Shown: positions 34,735-42,458 of the stretch, in pieces
Layout: the number at the start of each line of letters is the position of its first letter
Numbering within the stretch: the stretch's first letter is position 1
Source: CAWCGU01 sp963795195
GTDB taxonomy: Bacteria > Actinomycetota > Thermoleophilia > Solirubrobacterales > 70-9
Assembly: GCA_963795195.1 (NCBI GenBank)
Contig: CAWCGU010000003.1
Span: 248,001-312,000, forward strand
Length of the DNA stretch: 64,000 bases
Direction: 5' to 3'
Notes under the pieces: generated by a model
Database searches by the model: none
What the model saw: the letters and a program-made list of their open reading frames with translations, nothing else
Told to the model about the DNA's origin: nothing
Position numbers and translations under genes: made by a program

Positions 34735-35916
34735 CTAGCTCCAGGTGTCCCAGCGCTCGAGGATCTTCGTCACCTCGAACATCGGCTCTCCGCCCTCGTA
34801 CCAGCCCGGGGCTGTCCAGATCTCGAAGTGGAGGTGACACGCGGTCGAGGAGCCGGTGCTGCCGACGGTGCCGACGCGCTGGCCGGTCTTGACGCGGTCA
34901 CCTTTGCGGACGAGAGCCGGTCGCAGCAGGTGCATGTAGACGTAGTCGTGGTCGTCGTTCTTGCCGTCGATCACGAGGTAGTTGCCCGCCCCGCCGTTGT
35001 AGCCCTGCGCCTGAATCGTCCCGGCGCGAACCGCGACGAGCGGCAGTCCGCAGTCGGCGAGGACGTCCTGGCCGGCGTGGGTGTGGTCGCCACGGTCCGC
35101 GCCGACGCCGTCGCCATATGTGTGCTTGCCGCGGGAGATCGGGAACTTGAAGCCGTAGAACTCGAAGTTGGTGGCGCCGTCGCCGTCCTCACCCTCGCCG
35201 CCGGAGATCGGGGAGAGGCGGAACTTGTAGTTGCCGCTCGGCGCGACCTCGCGACCGCTCGACAGCCCGTTCCAGTTGGCGCTGGCCGGCGCTCCAGGCT
35301 GGACGTCGCTGACTACGAGCGTCCGCACCACGGATCGGTCGTCGCGGTTAACGACCTCGACTCGTACGTCCTGGGCCGAATCGCCGTTGAACATGAACTG
35401 AACCTGCGCGCGCTTTTTGCCCGCGAAGAAGACCTTGGGGGCGGTTACACCCGCCTGGGCGAGCCGGAACGGCCCGGAAGGCTCGGCCTCGGCAGGGCTG
35501 ACGATCTCGATTTCCACCGGCGAGTCAGCACTTTGGCCGTAGCCGTCCGCGACCCGCGCTTTACCGGTCGCAGCGCCATCGGGAATCTTTGCGACGACCT
35601 GGCCGGGCGCCACGCTGTCAGGCGCGACGCCGATCCGTCCATCGCCGTCCTTGCGGTTGAAGCTGACCTCGGTGATCGCGGCCAGGCTCTCGCCCGTAAG
35701 CGCGACCTTGGAGCCGACCGCGGCGCTGCGCAGTCCGGCGCACGTCTCCATACAGGTGACGTCGGCGAGATGTGGAGGCGCGGGGGAGCCGATGCCGCCG
35801 CCTCGGCCCTGGGCAAGCGTGGCGCCCGAGAAGACGACGATCGCGGTCGCCAGCGACGCAATGCTCAAAATCTTTGTTGCTGCCCGGCGATGCCGGCTTC
35901 CCGATGGCTGGGACAA
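34735..35916 (-). CDS. secreted M23 (LytM-type) metallopeptidase with IPT/TIG-like domain
   Basis: A 393-residue secreted protein. Signal peptide (KILSIASLATAIVVFSGATL), an all-beta region with ALTGESLAAITEVSFN resembling an IPT/TIG Ig-like fold, a second beta region, then the C-terminal M23 domain: zinc ligands in HTHAGQD and HLHFE, plus VYMHLL. Expected to cut peptidoglycan cross-links or act as a scaffold for hydrolases. Start is TTG 35916, preceded by AGAGAGGG at a normal distance. The gene is preceded by a c-di-AMP riboswitch whose 3' arm contains that ribosome binding site. Confidence 0.88.
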   Translation of the reverse strand: MSQPSGSRHRRAATKILSIASLATAIVVFSGATLAQGRGGGIGSPAPPHLADVTCMETCAGLRSAAVGSKVALTGESLAAITEVSFNRKDGDGRIGVAPDSVAPGQVVAKIPDGAATGKARVADGYGQSADSPVEIEIVSPAEAEPSGPFRLAQAGVTAPKVFFAGKKRAQVQFMFNGDSAQDVRVEVVNRDDRSVVRTLVVSDVQPGAPASANWNGLSSGREVAPSGNYKFRLSPISGGEGEDGDGATNFEFYGFKFPISRGKHTYGDGVGADRGDHTHAGQDVLADCGLPLVAVRAGTIQAQGYNGGAGNYLVIDGKNDDHDYVYMHLLRPALVRKGDRVKTGQRVGTVGSTGSSTACHLHFEIWTAPGWYEGGEPMFEVTKILERWDTWS

Positions 35917-35921
35917 GCCCG

Positions 35922-36092
35922 AACCCTCTCTTTCTGACGCCTACGGGGTTAGCTGACGGGCTCGCGCCGAAAGAGCGGCGCTACGAACGATCTGGTTCGA
36001 TTCGCCCCAGAAGTGAGGTTCGACCTCACTTCCACGGTTCCCCCGCTCACAGGCGGACTTTGCCACCTGTGATTCGGCAGGTTTTTAGGCGG
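35922..36092 (-). ncRNA. c-di-AMP riboswitch (ydaO-yuaA)
   Basis: On the minus strand the leader carries the conserved ydaO-yuaA blocks in order: CCGCCTAAAAACC near 36092, GAGCGGGGGAACC (about 36047-36035), TGGGGCGAATC (about 36009-35999), and CCCGTCAGCTAACCCCGTAGG followed by GCGTC and GAGAGGG (35961-35925). Hairpins between the blocks pair well (AAGTGAGGT with ACCTCACTT; GCCGCTC with a downstream partner). This class senses cyclic di-AMP and commonly controls wall hydrolases in actinobacteria. The 3' arm overlaps the ribosome binding site of the M23 gene, so control is likely at translation (inference). Confidence 0.93.
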
Positions 36093-36096
36093 CGCG

Positions 36097-36102
36097 AGTA
36101 TA
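36097..36102 (-). promoter_or_regulatory. -10 element of riboswitch transcript
   Basis: TATACT on the minus strand, a few bases before the first conserved base of the riboswitch, so the RNA would begin almost exactly at the aptamer. Confidence 0.45.
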
Positions 36103-36146
36103 TCCCCGGGCCGGTCGGAACGCCTTGCCGGGCGTGAGGCTTCCAC

Positions 36147-36152
36147 TATCAT
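36147..36152 (+). promoter_or_regulatory. -10 element of rplM promoter
   Basis: TATCAT; a start about 7 nt downstream would be near 36160, the first base of the hairpin at 36160-36184. Confidence 0.4.
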
Positions 36153-36159
36153 GCCGCCC

Positions 36160-36184
36160 CCGCGCCTCGACTGGCGCGGTTTTT
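36160..36184 (+). promoter_or_regulatory. terminator-like hairpin in the rplM leader
   Basis: Perfect 7-bp stem CCGCGCC (36160-36166) / GGCGCGG (36173-36179) with loop TCGACT, followed by TTTTT (36180-36184) and only 4 nt before ATG 36189. No Shine-Dalgarno is visible. With the -10 at 36147 the mRNA would start with this hairpin. Either an attenuator or a 5'-end structure, perhaps an L13 autoregulatory site. Confidence 0.5.
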
Positions 36185-36188
36185 GACG

Positions 36189-36623
36189 ATGAGTACCTAT
36201 TTCGCGACCGCAGAGAACCGCCAGCGTGACTGGTTCGTCGTCGATGCCGAAGGTCAGACCCTCGGCCGCCTCGCGACTCGCATCGCCCAGGTGCTGCGTG
36301 GCAAGCTCAAGCCCGAATACACGCCCCACGTCGACACCGGCGATTTCGTCGTCGTCGTGAACGCGGAGAAGGTGGTCGTCACCGGCAACAAGCTCGAAGC
36401 CAAGCTTTACCACCGCCACAGCGGATATCCCGGCGGTCTGCGAACGAGAACCCTGGCAGAGATGCTCGAGCGCCAGCCTGAGGAGGTCTTGCGAAAGGCG
36501 GTCAGGGGCATGCTGCCGCGCAACAAGCTTGCACGGGCGCAGCTTCGCAAGCTGAAGGTCTACGCAGGACCAGATCATCCCCACGCGGCCCAGAGCCCAA
36601 AGCCCCTTTTTGAAACGGAGTAG
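36189..36623 (+). CDS. rplM: 50S ribosomal protein L13
   Basis: 144 residues. RDWFVVDAEGQTLGRLATRI, VVVVNAEKVVVTGNK, KLYHRHSGYPGG and AVRGMLPRN are all canonical L13. ATG 36189 preferred over TTG 36183. First gene of the rplM-rpsI ribosomal operon; rpsI follows after 3 bp. Confidence 0.96.
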   Translation: MSTYFATAENRQRDWFVVDAEGQTLGRLATRIAQVLRGKLKPEYTPHVDTGDFVVVVNAEKVVVTGNKLEAKLYHRHSGYPGGLRTRTLAEMLERQPEEVLRKAVRGMLPRNKLARAQLRKLKVYAGPDHPHAAQSPKPLFETE

Positions 36624-36626
36624 TCG

Positions 36627-37442
36627 TTGACCGACGAAGAGCGAACAGAAGAGCCGGAGACCGAATCGCCCGAGCAGGGTGACGTGGCCCCCGAGCCCAC
36701 CGCTGAAGAACCCGCCGCCGAAGAGCCCGCGGCTGAGGAACCGGTGGCCGAGGAGCCTGCCGAGGACCCCCCGGCGACCGAGGAGCCGGCCGCGGAGGCT
36801 GAGGCCGTCGAGGAGCCCGCCGCCGAGGTGGACGCCAAGCCGAGCACGCCGCAGCGCAAGCGCGAGCCCAAGGAGGCACTCCCTCCGGGGGCCGATCTGG
36901 AACCGATTTCTCTCGAGGGCGGGCCTGAGCTGACCGCCGAGGAGCGGGCGGCGCTCGAGGCTGAGGCCGAGGAGCGTGCCCGCTTGGAGGCCGCCGAGGT
37001 TGCCGACGCCGACGAACTGCCCGTGCCGCGCCGAGACGCCACCGAGATTCCGGCCGATACCAGCGTCCAGGCGACCGGCAAGCGCAAGAGCTCGATCGCG
37101 CGCGTCGTGGTCAGGCCTGGCAAGGGAGCCTTCGAAATCAACAGCAAACCGATGGAGGAGTACTTCCCGCGCCATCACCATCGCGAGATGGCTCGCCAGC
37201 CGCTTGTCGTCTCCGGCTTCGAGGAAACGGTTGACGTGCGCGTGCGCGTGCATGGCGGCGGCATCTCCGGGCAGGCCGGCGCGGTTCGCCACGGCGTCGC
37301 CAGGGCGCTGACCGAGATCGACGCCGAGCTCCGCAAGGATCTCAAGCGCCGCGGCATGCTGACGCGCGACGCCCGCGCCAAGGAACGTCGCAAGGCGGGC
37401 TTTAAGAAGGCACGCAAGAAGCCGCAGTTCTCGAAGCGCTGA
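36627..37442 (+). CDS. rpsI: 30S ribosomal protein S9 with long acidic N-terminal extension
   Basis: 271 residues; the S9 core (about 130 residues) starts near residue 148 with QATGKRKSSIARVVV and ends with the invariant KKPQFSKR that reaches the P-site tRNA. The preceding 145 residues are an acidic Ala/Glu/Pro-rich tract with imperfect EEPAA repeats (residues 22-65) and a second charged helix (about 100-125). Actinobacterial S9 often has a short acidic extension (about 30-40 residues), so this one is unusually long. TTG 36627 lies 4 nt after rplM and no better start exists before the core except internal codons. The frame is continuous. Confidence 0.93.
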   Translation: MTDEERTEEPETESPEQGDVAPEPTAEEPAAEEPAAEEPVAEEPAEDPPATEEPAAEAEAVEEPAAEVDAKPSTPQRKREPKEALPPGADLEPISLEGGPELTAEERAALEAEAEERARLEAAEVADADELPVPRRDATEIPADTSVQATGKRKSSIARVVVRPGKGAFEINSKPMEEYFPRHHHREMARQPLVVSGFEETVDVRVRVHGGGISGQAGAVRHGVARALTEIDAELRKDLKRRGMLTRDARAKERRKAGFKKARKKPQFSKR

Positions 37443-37520
37443 GACAGCTGCAAAGCGGCGCATCTCGGCGCCATACGTCCTGCGTCCTTGAGCTGCTGCT
37501 TTTCGCTCGTCTCAAATCCA

Positions 37521-38849
37521 ATGCCAGCTAATCGCAAACTCTTCGGAACCGACGGGGTTCGTGGGCCTGTCGGCGAACTCTTGACGCCCGAGCTGGCCCT
37601 CGCGCTCGGACGCGCCGCGGTGGAGGTCAGCGACTCCGCTCGCCCGCAGGTGCTGATCCTGCGGGATACGCGGGAGTCGGGGCCGATGCTCGAGGCCGCG
37701 TTCGCCTCCGGGGTCACCGCGGCCGGGGGTGACGTCCTGCTCGGCGGGGTGCTGCCGAGCGCGGCTGGGTCGCTGCTGGTCCGCCGCTACGGGCTCGACC
37801 TCGGCGTCGTCGTCTCGGCGTCTCACAACCAGTGGGCTGACAACGGCATCAAGTTCTTCGGTCCGGCCGGAGTCAAGCTCAACGACGATCGCGAGGCGGC
37901 GATCGAGGCTCGCCTGTCTGCGGCAGCGGCTGCCGGCGCCCCGGCCGTGGGCAGGGTCAGGGAGTTGGAGGGCGCGCGCGACGACTACCTGCGGGAGCTC
38001 ACCGAAATCTTCCAGGCGAGCCTCGACCTCTCCGGCCGCAAGGTGCTGCTGGACTGCGCCAACGGAGCGGCCCACGTGGCGGCTCCCGCCATCTTCGAGC
38101 GTCTCGGCGCTGATGTCGAGCTGATCGCCGCGGAGCCGGACGGGCGCAACATCAACGCCGGCTGTGGCTCCACGCATCCCGACCTGATCGCGCGGCGCAT
38201 GCGCGAAAGCGACGCGGAGATCGGGTTCGCGTTCGACGGTGATGCGGACCGCCTGCTCGCCGTGGACGCGCATGGCGACCTGTACGACGGGGACGAGATC
38301 ATCGCCGCCTGCGCTCTGCACCTCAGGCGCGAAGGTCGCCTCGAGGGTGGCGTCGCCGTCACGGTGATGACGAACTTCGGCTTCCACGGTGCGATGAAGG
38401 AAGCGGGGATCGAGGTCGCCACCACCAAGGTCGGTGACCGTCACGTGATCGAGGAGTTGCTGGCCCGGGGCTGGAGCCTCGGCGGAGAGCAGTCGGGGCA
38501 CGTCATCTGGACGGAGTTCACGCCGAGCGGGGACGGCCTTGCCGCGGCCCTGCTGCTGGCGCAAGCCGCAGGCGCCCAGAGCCTCGACTCGCTGAGGCCG
38601 TTCGAGCGGCTTCCGCAGCGCCTCGAGAACCTTCCCGTGCCATCCCGGGACGCGCTGGACGGCGCCGAATTCCAGGCGGCGGTCGAACGCGAGGCGGACG
38701 CTCTGGAGGGCCGCGGGCGGGTGCTGGTGCGACCGTCGGGCACGGAGCCGCTCGTGCGGCTGATGGTGGAAGCACCGGACGAGCTGGAGTGCGAGGCGGT
38801 CCTCGAGCGCCTCGTCAGCGCCGCTCGCAGCGCACTCGCGGGTGGCTGA
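37521..38849 (+). CDS. glmM: phosphoglucosamine mutase
   Basis: Converts glucosamine-6-P to glucosamine-1-P for UDP-GlcNAc synthesis. 442 residues. KLFGTDGVRGPVGE start, phosphoserine loop VVSASHNQWADNGIKFFG (Gln follows SASHN where Pro or Ala is usual), metal loop FAFDGDADRLL, sugar-binding GGEQSGHVI and phosphate-binding VRPSGTEPLVRLM. ATG 37521 begins at the domain; the frame is open from 37488. Follows rpsI by 78 bp, the classic actinobacterial rplM-rpsI-glmM order. Confidence 0.95.
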   Translation: MPANRKLFGTDGVRGPVGELLTPELALALGRAAVEVSDSARPQVLILRDTRESGPMLEAAFASGVTAAGGDVLLGGVLPSAAGSLLVRRYGLDLGVVVSASHNQWADNGIKFFGPAGVKLNDDREAAIEARLSAAAAAGAPAVGRVRELEGARDDYLRELTEIFQASLDLSGRKVLLDCANGAAHVAAPAIFERLGADVELIAAEPDGRNINAGCGSTHPDLIARRMRESDAEIGFAFDGDADRLLAVDAHGDLYDGDEIIAACALHLRREGRLEGGVAVTVMTNFGFHGAMKEAGIEVATTKVGDRHVIEELLARGWSLGGEQSGHVIWTEFTPSGDGLAAALLLAQAAGAQSLDSLRPFERLPQRLENLPVPSRDALDGAEFQAAVEREADALEGRGRVLVRPSGTEPLVRLMVEAPDELECEAVLERLVSAARSALAGG

Positions 38850-38857
38850 GCAACCGC

Positions 38858-38863
38858 TACTCT
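38858..38863 (+). promoter_or_regulatory. -10 element of glmS promoter
   Basis: TACTCT; predicted start near 38870, a few bases before the hairpin at 38876-38900. Confidence 0.38.
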
Positions 38864-38875
38864 TTGGCCACCGTT

Positions 38876-38900
38876 CAGCCGGCCGCCGCCGGCTGTTTTT
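38876..38900 (+). terminator. terminator or attenuator hairpin between glmM and glmS
   Basis: Perfect 8-bp stem CAGCCGGC / GCCGGCTG with a 4-nt loop (38876-38895), followed by TTTTT (38896-38900) and CTTC. It fits an intrinsic terminator for glmM, but it lies only 20 bp before glmS ATG 38921. With the -10 at 38858 it would form the 5' end of the glmS mRNA, as in the rplM leader. No glmS ribozyme core was recognised. Confidence 0.6.
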
Positions 38901-38920
38901 CTTCCCAGTCCCAATCACCT

Positions 38921-40783
38921 ATGTGCGGAATCGTTGGATACGTCGGCAGGCGTCCCTGTCGGGACTTGCTGATTGCCGGCCTCGAGAAGCTTGAATACCG
39001 CGGCTACGACTCCGCGGGTGTTTCCGTGCTTGCGGACGGCCGGATCGAATCCGTGCGCGCGGTCGGCAACCTCTCCAATCTGCGGCGGGCGCTCGACGAA
39101 GCCGACCGCGACGTGGGGAGTGCGCCGGCCACGGCAGTCCCCGACGCCACGATTGGCCTCGCCCACACGCGCTGGGCGACCCACGGCCGCGTCACCGAGG
39201 CAAACGCCCATCCGCACGGCGACTGCGGCGGCGACATCCAGATCGTCCTCAACGGCATCGTCGAGAACCACTCCGAGCTGCGGCGCGACCTCGAATCCGA
39301 TGGCCACCACTTTTCCAGCCAGACCGACGCAGAGACGGTCGCCCACCTGATCGAGCGACACTACGACGACGACCTCACCGAGGCCGTCCGGCGTGCCTTC
39401 GGCGACCTGCGCGGCCACTATGCGTTCGTCGCCCTGCACGCAGAACAACCCGAGGTGCTGGTGGGCGCCCGGCAGGAGTGTCCGCTTGTCGTCGGGCTTG
39501 GGGACAATGAGGCGTTCCTGGCCTCCGCGATTCCAGCGTTTCTGAACGAAACTCGCCGGGTGATGCTCGTCGAGAGCGGTGAGATCGTCACGCTGCGGGG
39601 GGGCGAAGTCTCGTTCAGCGACGTCGACGGGCGACCGGTGCCCAGGGTCGAGGAAGAGGTGACCTGGGATCAAGACGCCGCCGAGAAGGGCGGCTATTCC
39701 ACCTTCATGATGAAGGAGATCCACGAGCAGCCCGACGCAGTGGCTGAGACGATCGCCGACCGGCTTCCCGGCCCCGACCGCGTTGACCTCGGCGACGTCG
39801 ACATCGATGAGGAGTTCGCCCGTCGCGTCAGCCGCATCGTGATCGTCGCCGCAGGCACCGCCTACCACGCGGGCCTCGTCGGCCGTTACGCCATCGAGCG
39901 CTGGACGCGAATCCCGATTGAGATCGACATCGCCTCGGAGTACCGCTACCGGGAGCCGGTGGTCTCCGAGAAGGACCTGGTCATCGGCATCACGCAGTCG
40001 GGTGAGACCGCGGACACGCTCGCCGCGATGCGTCTCGCGCGCGAGCGCGGCGCAAGGGTCCTGGCTGTCACCAACGTGATGGGCAGCGAGGTCACCCGCA
40101 TCGCCCACACGGTGCTCTACACGCGCGCGGGGCTGGAGGTGAGCGTCGCTGCCACCAAAACCTTCACGGCGCAGGTCGCCGCGATGTACCTGATCGGGCT
40201 CTGGCTGGCTCAGACTCGCGGCACTTGGCCTCAGGAGGATCTGACCCGGATCATCGCCGAGCTCAAGACGGTTCCCTCCAAAATCGAGCGGACGATCGAG
40301 GAAAACGACCAGCGCATCCGCGCGATCGCCCGCAGCCATGCGGACAAGCATTTCTTCCTCTACCTCGGGCGCAACATCGGGCTCCCCGTTTGCCTCGAGG
40401 GCGCGCTGAAGATGCGTGAAATCTCCTATATCCCTACGGATGCCTACGCGGCGGGGGAGATGAAGCACGGGCCGATCGCGCTGCTCGAGGAGGCGACGCC
40501 CGTCGTCGCCGTCGCCACTGACAGCCCGATCCTGGACAAGGTCCTCTCAAACGTCGAGGAGGTTCGCGCTCGTGGCGCCGACGTGGTCGCCATCGCCACC
40601 GAGGGTGCGACCAACGTCGAGGAGGTCGCCGATCAGACGATCTACGTGCCCCGCACCGATTGGGTGCTGCAGCCGATCCTCGCCGTGGTCCCCCTGCAAC
40701 TGCTCGCCTACCACGTCGCCCGCAGGCTCGGCCTGAACGTCGACCAGCCACGCAATCTCGCCAAGACCGTCACGGTTGAGTAG
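38921..40783 (+). CDS. glmS: glutamine-fructose-6-phosphate aminotransferase (isomerizing)
   Basis: Makes glucosamine-6-P from fructose-6-P and glutamine. 620 residues. Starts MCGIVGYVGRR, so the catalytic Cys becomes residue 1; HTRWATHG; glutaminase-isomerase hinge; two SIS domains (GTAYHAGLVGRY, ITQSGETADTLAA, GRNIGLPVCLEGALKMREIS); C-terminus NLAKTVTVE as in all GlmS. Start codon fixed by the Cys-Gly motif. No Shine-Dalgarno is visible upstream. Confidence 0.97.
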   Translation: MCGIVGYVGRRPCRDLLIAGLEKLEYRGYDSAGVSVLADGRIESVRAVGNLSNLRRALDEADRDVGSAPATAVPDATIGLAHTRWATHGRVTEANAHPHGDCGGDIQIVLNGIVENHSELRRDLESDGHHFSSQTDAETVAHLIERHYDDDLTEAVRRAFGDLRGHYAFVALHAEQPEVLVGARQECPLVVGLGDNEAFLASAIPAFLNETRRVMLVESGEIVTLRGGEVSFSDVDGRPVPRVEEEVTWDQDAAEKGGYSTFMMKEIHEQPDAVAETIADRLPGPDRVDLGDVDIDEEFARRVSRIVIVAAGTAYHAGLVGRYAIERWTRIPIEIDIASEYRYREPVVSEKDLVIGITQSGETADTLAAMRLARERGARVLAVTNVMGSEVTRIAHTVLYTRAGLEVSVAATKTFTAQVAAMYLIGLWLAQTRGTWPQEDLTRIIAELKTVPSKIERTIEENDQRIRAIARSHADKHFFLYLGRNIGLPVCLEGALKMREISYIPTDAYAAGEMKHGPIALLEEATPVVAVATDSPILDKVLSNVEEVRARGADVVAIATEGATNVEEVADQTIYVPRTDWVLQPILAVVPLQLLAYHVARRLGLNVDQPRNLAKTVTVE

Positions 40784-40792
40784 GCGACTCAG

Positions 40793-40798
40793 TACCAT
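40793..40798 (+). promoter_or_regulatory. -10 element
   Basis: TACCAT ending 10 nt before ATG 40809; suggests the DUF3352 gene has its own promoter with a very short leader. Confidence 0.33.
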
Positions 40799-40808
40799 CG
40801 CCCGTCGC

Positions 40809-42398
40809 ATGAGATCCTCTCGCCGCCCGACCCGGATATCGCTCTTCGCCATCGCCGCGGCCGCAACCGCGGTCGTGCTCGCCGGCTGCGGCGGCGACGA
40901 TGGTGGTGACAGCGCCTCGGGACCCGCAGCGGCCGTGCCCGCTGACGCTCTCTTCTATGCGGAGGCGGTCGTCCGGCCGGAGGGCGATGAGCTGATGGCC
41001 CTGACCGACCTCGCCGGCAGTGTCGCCCCGATCGAGGATCCGAGCGCCTTCGCGAAGTCGCAGATCGATTCCTTTTTCGCGGATGAGGGTGTCGACCTCA
41101 CCTACGCGGCTGACATCGAGCCCTGGCTTGGCGAGCGGGCCGGATTCGCGCTGCTGGGCGCGACCGACGATGAGGCCTACCTGTTCGCGCTCGAAACCAG
41201 CGACGAAGACGCCGCTCGCGCGACGCTCGAGAAAATCGTCGCGAACACCGACGAGACGGAGACCGAAGCCACCTCCGGCGACGTCGAGTACTACCAGACG
41301 GAGGACGGGACGGCCGTCGGGGTCACCGACGGCCTGCTGTTGTTCGCAAACCAGACGGATTTTGAGCGCGCGCTCTCGGCCCTCGATGGCGATTCGCTGG
41401 CCGACTCGGATCAGTACACACAAGAGCTTGACTCCCTCGCCGACGACCGCCTCGTGACCGTTTACGCGGATCCCGGATCGGCGGTAGATGCGGCGATGGC
41501 TTCTGGCGAGGTCAGCGAGGAGGAGCAGTCCTCGATGACGTCCTTCCTCGGCGACGCTCTCGAGCAGCCCTTTCTGGCCGCCCTCACCGTTGCCGCCGAC
41601 AGCGTCGGCCTCGAAGCGTCCGCTGGTGAGATCCCCGGCTTCACGACGGGCACTTCCGAGCTGATCAACGAGCTGCCCGGCGATGCCTGGATCGCAATCG
41701 CGCTGCCCGACGTCGGAACCACGATCACCAATGCGTTCGACCAGCTCGGCTCGGTCGGAGCGGCGATGGGTGAGCCGGGGTTGACCCCGGAGGATCTGAC
41801 CCAGGAGCTCGAGGGCGAGTTCGGCATCAATGTCGAGGAGCTGCTGGCTGGAATCGGCGACCTCGCCGTCTACCTGCGCGGCACCAGCGACGACCAGCTG
41901 AACATCGGAGCGACCCTGGAGTTGTCCGACACCTCGGCGGCGAGCGAGCTTCTGAAGACGCTTCGCGAAGCAGCCCAGGCCCAGCCGGGGAGCGGCATTC
42001 AAAATCCGCTCGATCCGGGCGCTGAGGGCTTTTCGACCGAAGTCAGCGGGGACGACCTGGACAACCCCTTCCACTTCGTCAACGTGGAGGTGACGGAGGG
42101 GCGGGTCGAGGTCGAGGTGGCCGCCGACCGCGCAACCGCTGAGGCGAGCGCTCCGGGAACGCTTTCCGAGGACGCTGAGTTCCAGAGCGCCGCCGAGGGG
42201 CTCGGCGATGACTTCGGCGTCAGCCTCTACGTCGCTGCCCAGACAGCGGTCGAGTTCGCCCGCGGCAGCGGCGCGGTGGACGAGTCCGGGTACGCCGCCG
42301 TCGCTCCGTTCATCGAGAAGCTCGGCTACCTGATCTCCGGCGCCCGGGCTGAAGACGGCCGCATCCTCAGCCGGATCGTGCTCGGCCTGGCCGACTGA
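40809..42398 (+). CDS. DUF3352-type lipoprotein
   Basis: A 529-residue predicted lipoprotein of unknown function. Lipobox VLAGCGG follows a Tat/Sec-like signal (RRPTRISLFAIAAAATAVV). The acidic mature part is made of two similar halves that alternate beta strands and helices, with VPADALFYAEAVVRPEGD at the start and ELINELPGDAWIAIALPD in the middle, the pattern of DUF3352 proteins common in Thermoleophilia and Gaiellales. No catalytic motif seen. Located between glmS and the NAD(P)H-hydrate repair gene. Confidence 0.75.
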   Translation: MRSSRRPTRISLFAIAAAATAVVLAGCGGDDGGDSASGPAAAVPADALFYAEAVVRPEGDELMALTDLAGSVAPIEDPSAFAKSQIDSFFADEGVDLTYAADIEPWLGERAGFALLGATDDEAYLFALETSDEDAARATLEKIVANTDETETEATSGDVEYYQTEDGTAVGVTDGLLLFANQTDFERALSALDGDSLADSDQYTQELDSLADDRLVTVYADPGSAVDAAMASGEVSEEEQSSMTSFLGDALEQPFLAALTVAADSVGLEASAGEIPGFTTGTSELINELPGDAWIAIALPDVGTTITNAFDQLGSVGAAMGEPGLTPEDLTQELEGEFGINVEELLAGIGDLAVYLRGTSDDQLNIGATLELSDTSAASELLKTLREAAQAQPGSGIQNPLDPGAEGFSTEVSGDDLDNPFHFVNVEVTEGRVEVEVAADRATAEASAPGTLSEDAEFQSAAEGLGDDFGVSLYVAAQTAVEFARGSGAVDESGYAAVAPFIEKLGYLISGARAEDGRILSRIVLGLAD

Positions 42399-42446
42399 CG
42401 CAGCCAGGCTGAATCACTACGGTCGCCGCCGCGCTGAGGCGCCGAC

Positions 42447-42452
42447 TACTCT
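42447..42452 (+). promoter_or_regulatory. -10 element of leaderless promoter
   Basis: TACTCT ending 6 nt before ATG 42459. Confidence 0.42.
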
Positions 42453-42458
42453 GGCGCC

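Noticed and set aside
36700..36830. Tandem DNA repeat in rpsI
   Set aside because: The EEPAA repetition is at protein level with variable codons; not a DNA satellite or CRISPR.
37443..37520. Possible hairpin between rpsI and glmM
   Set aside because: Short CAGCTG/GAGCTG pieces do not form a convincing stem with a T-tract.
38850..38920. glmS ribozyme
   Set aside because: The 71-bp gap is too short and lacks the ribozyme core; only a hairpin with T-tract is present.
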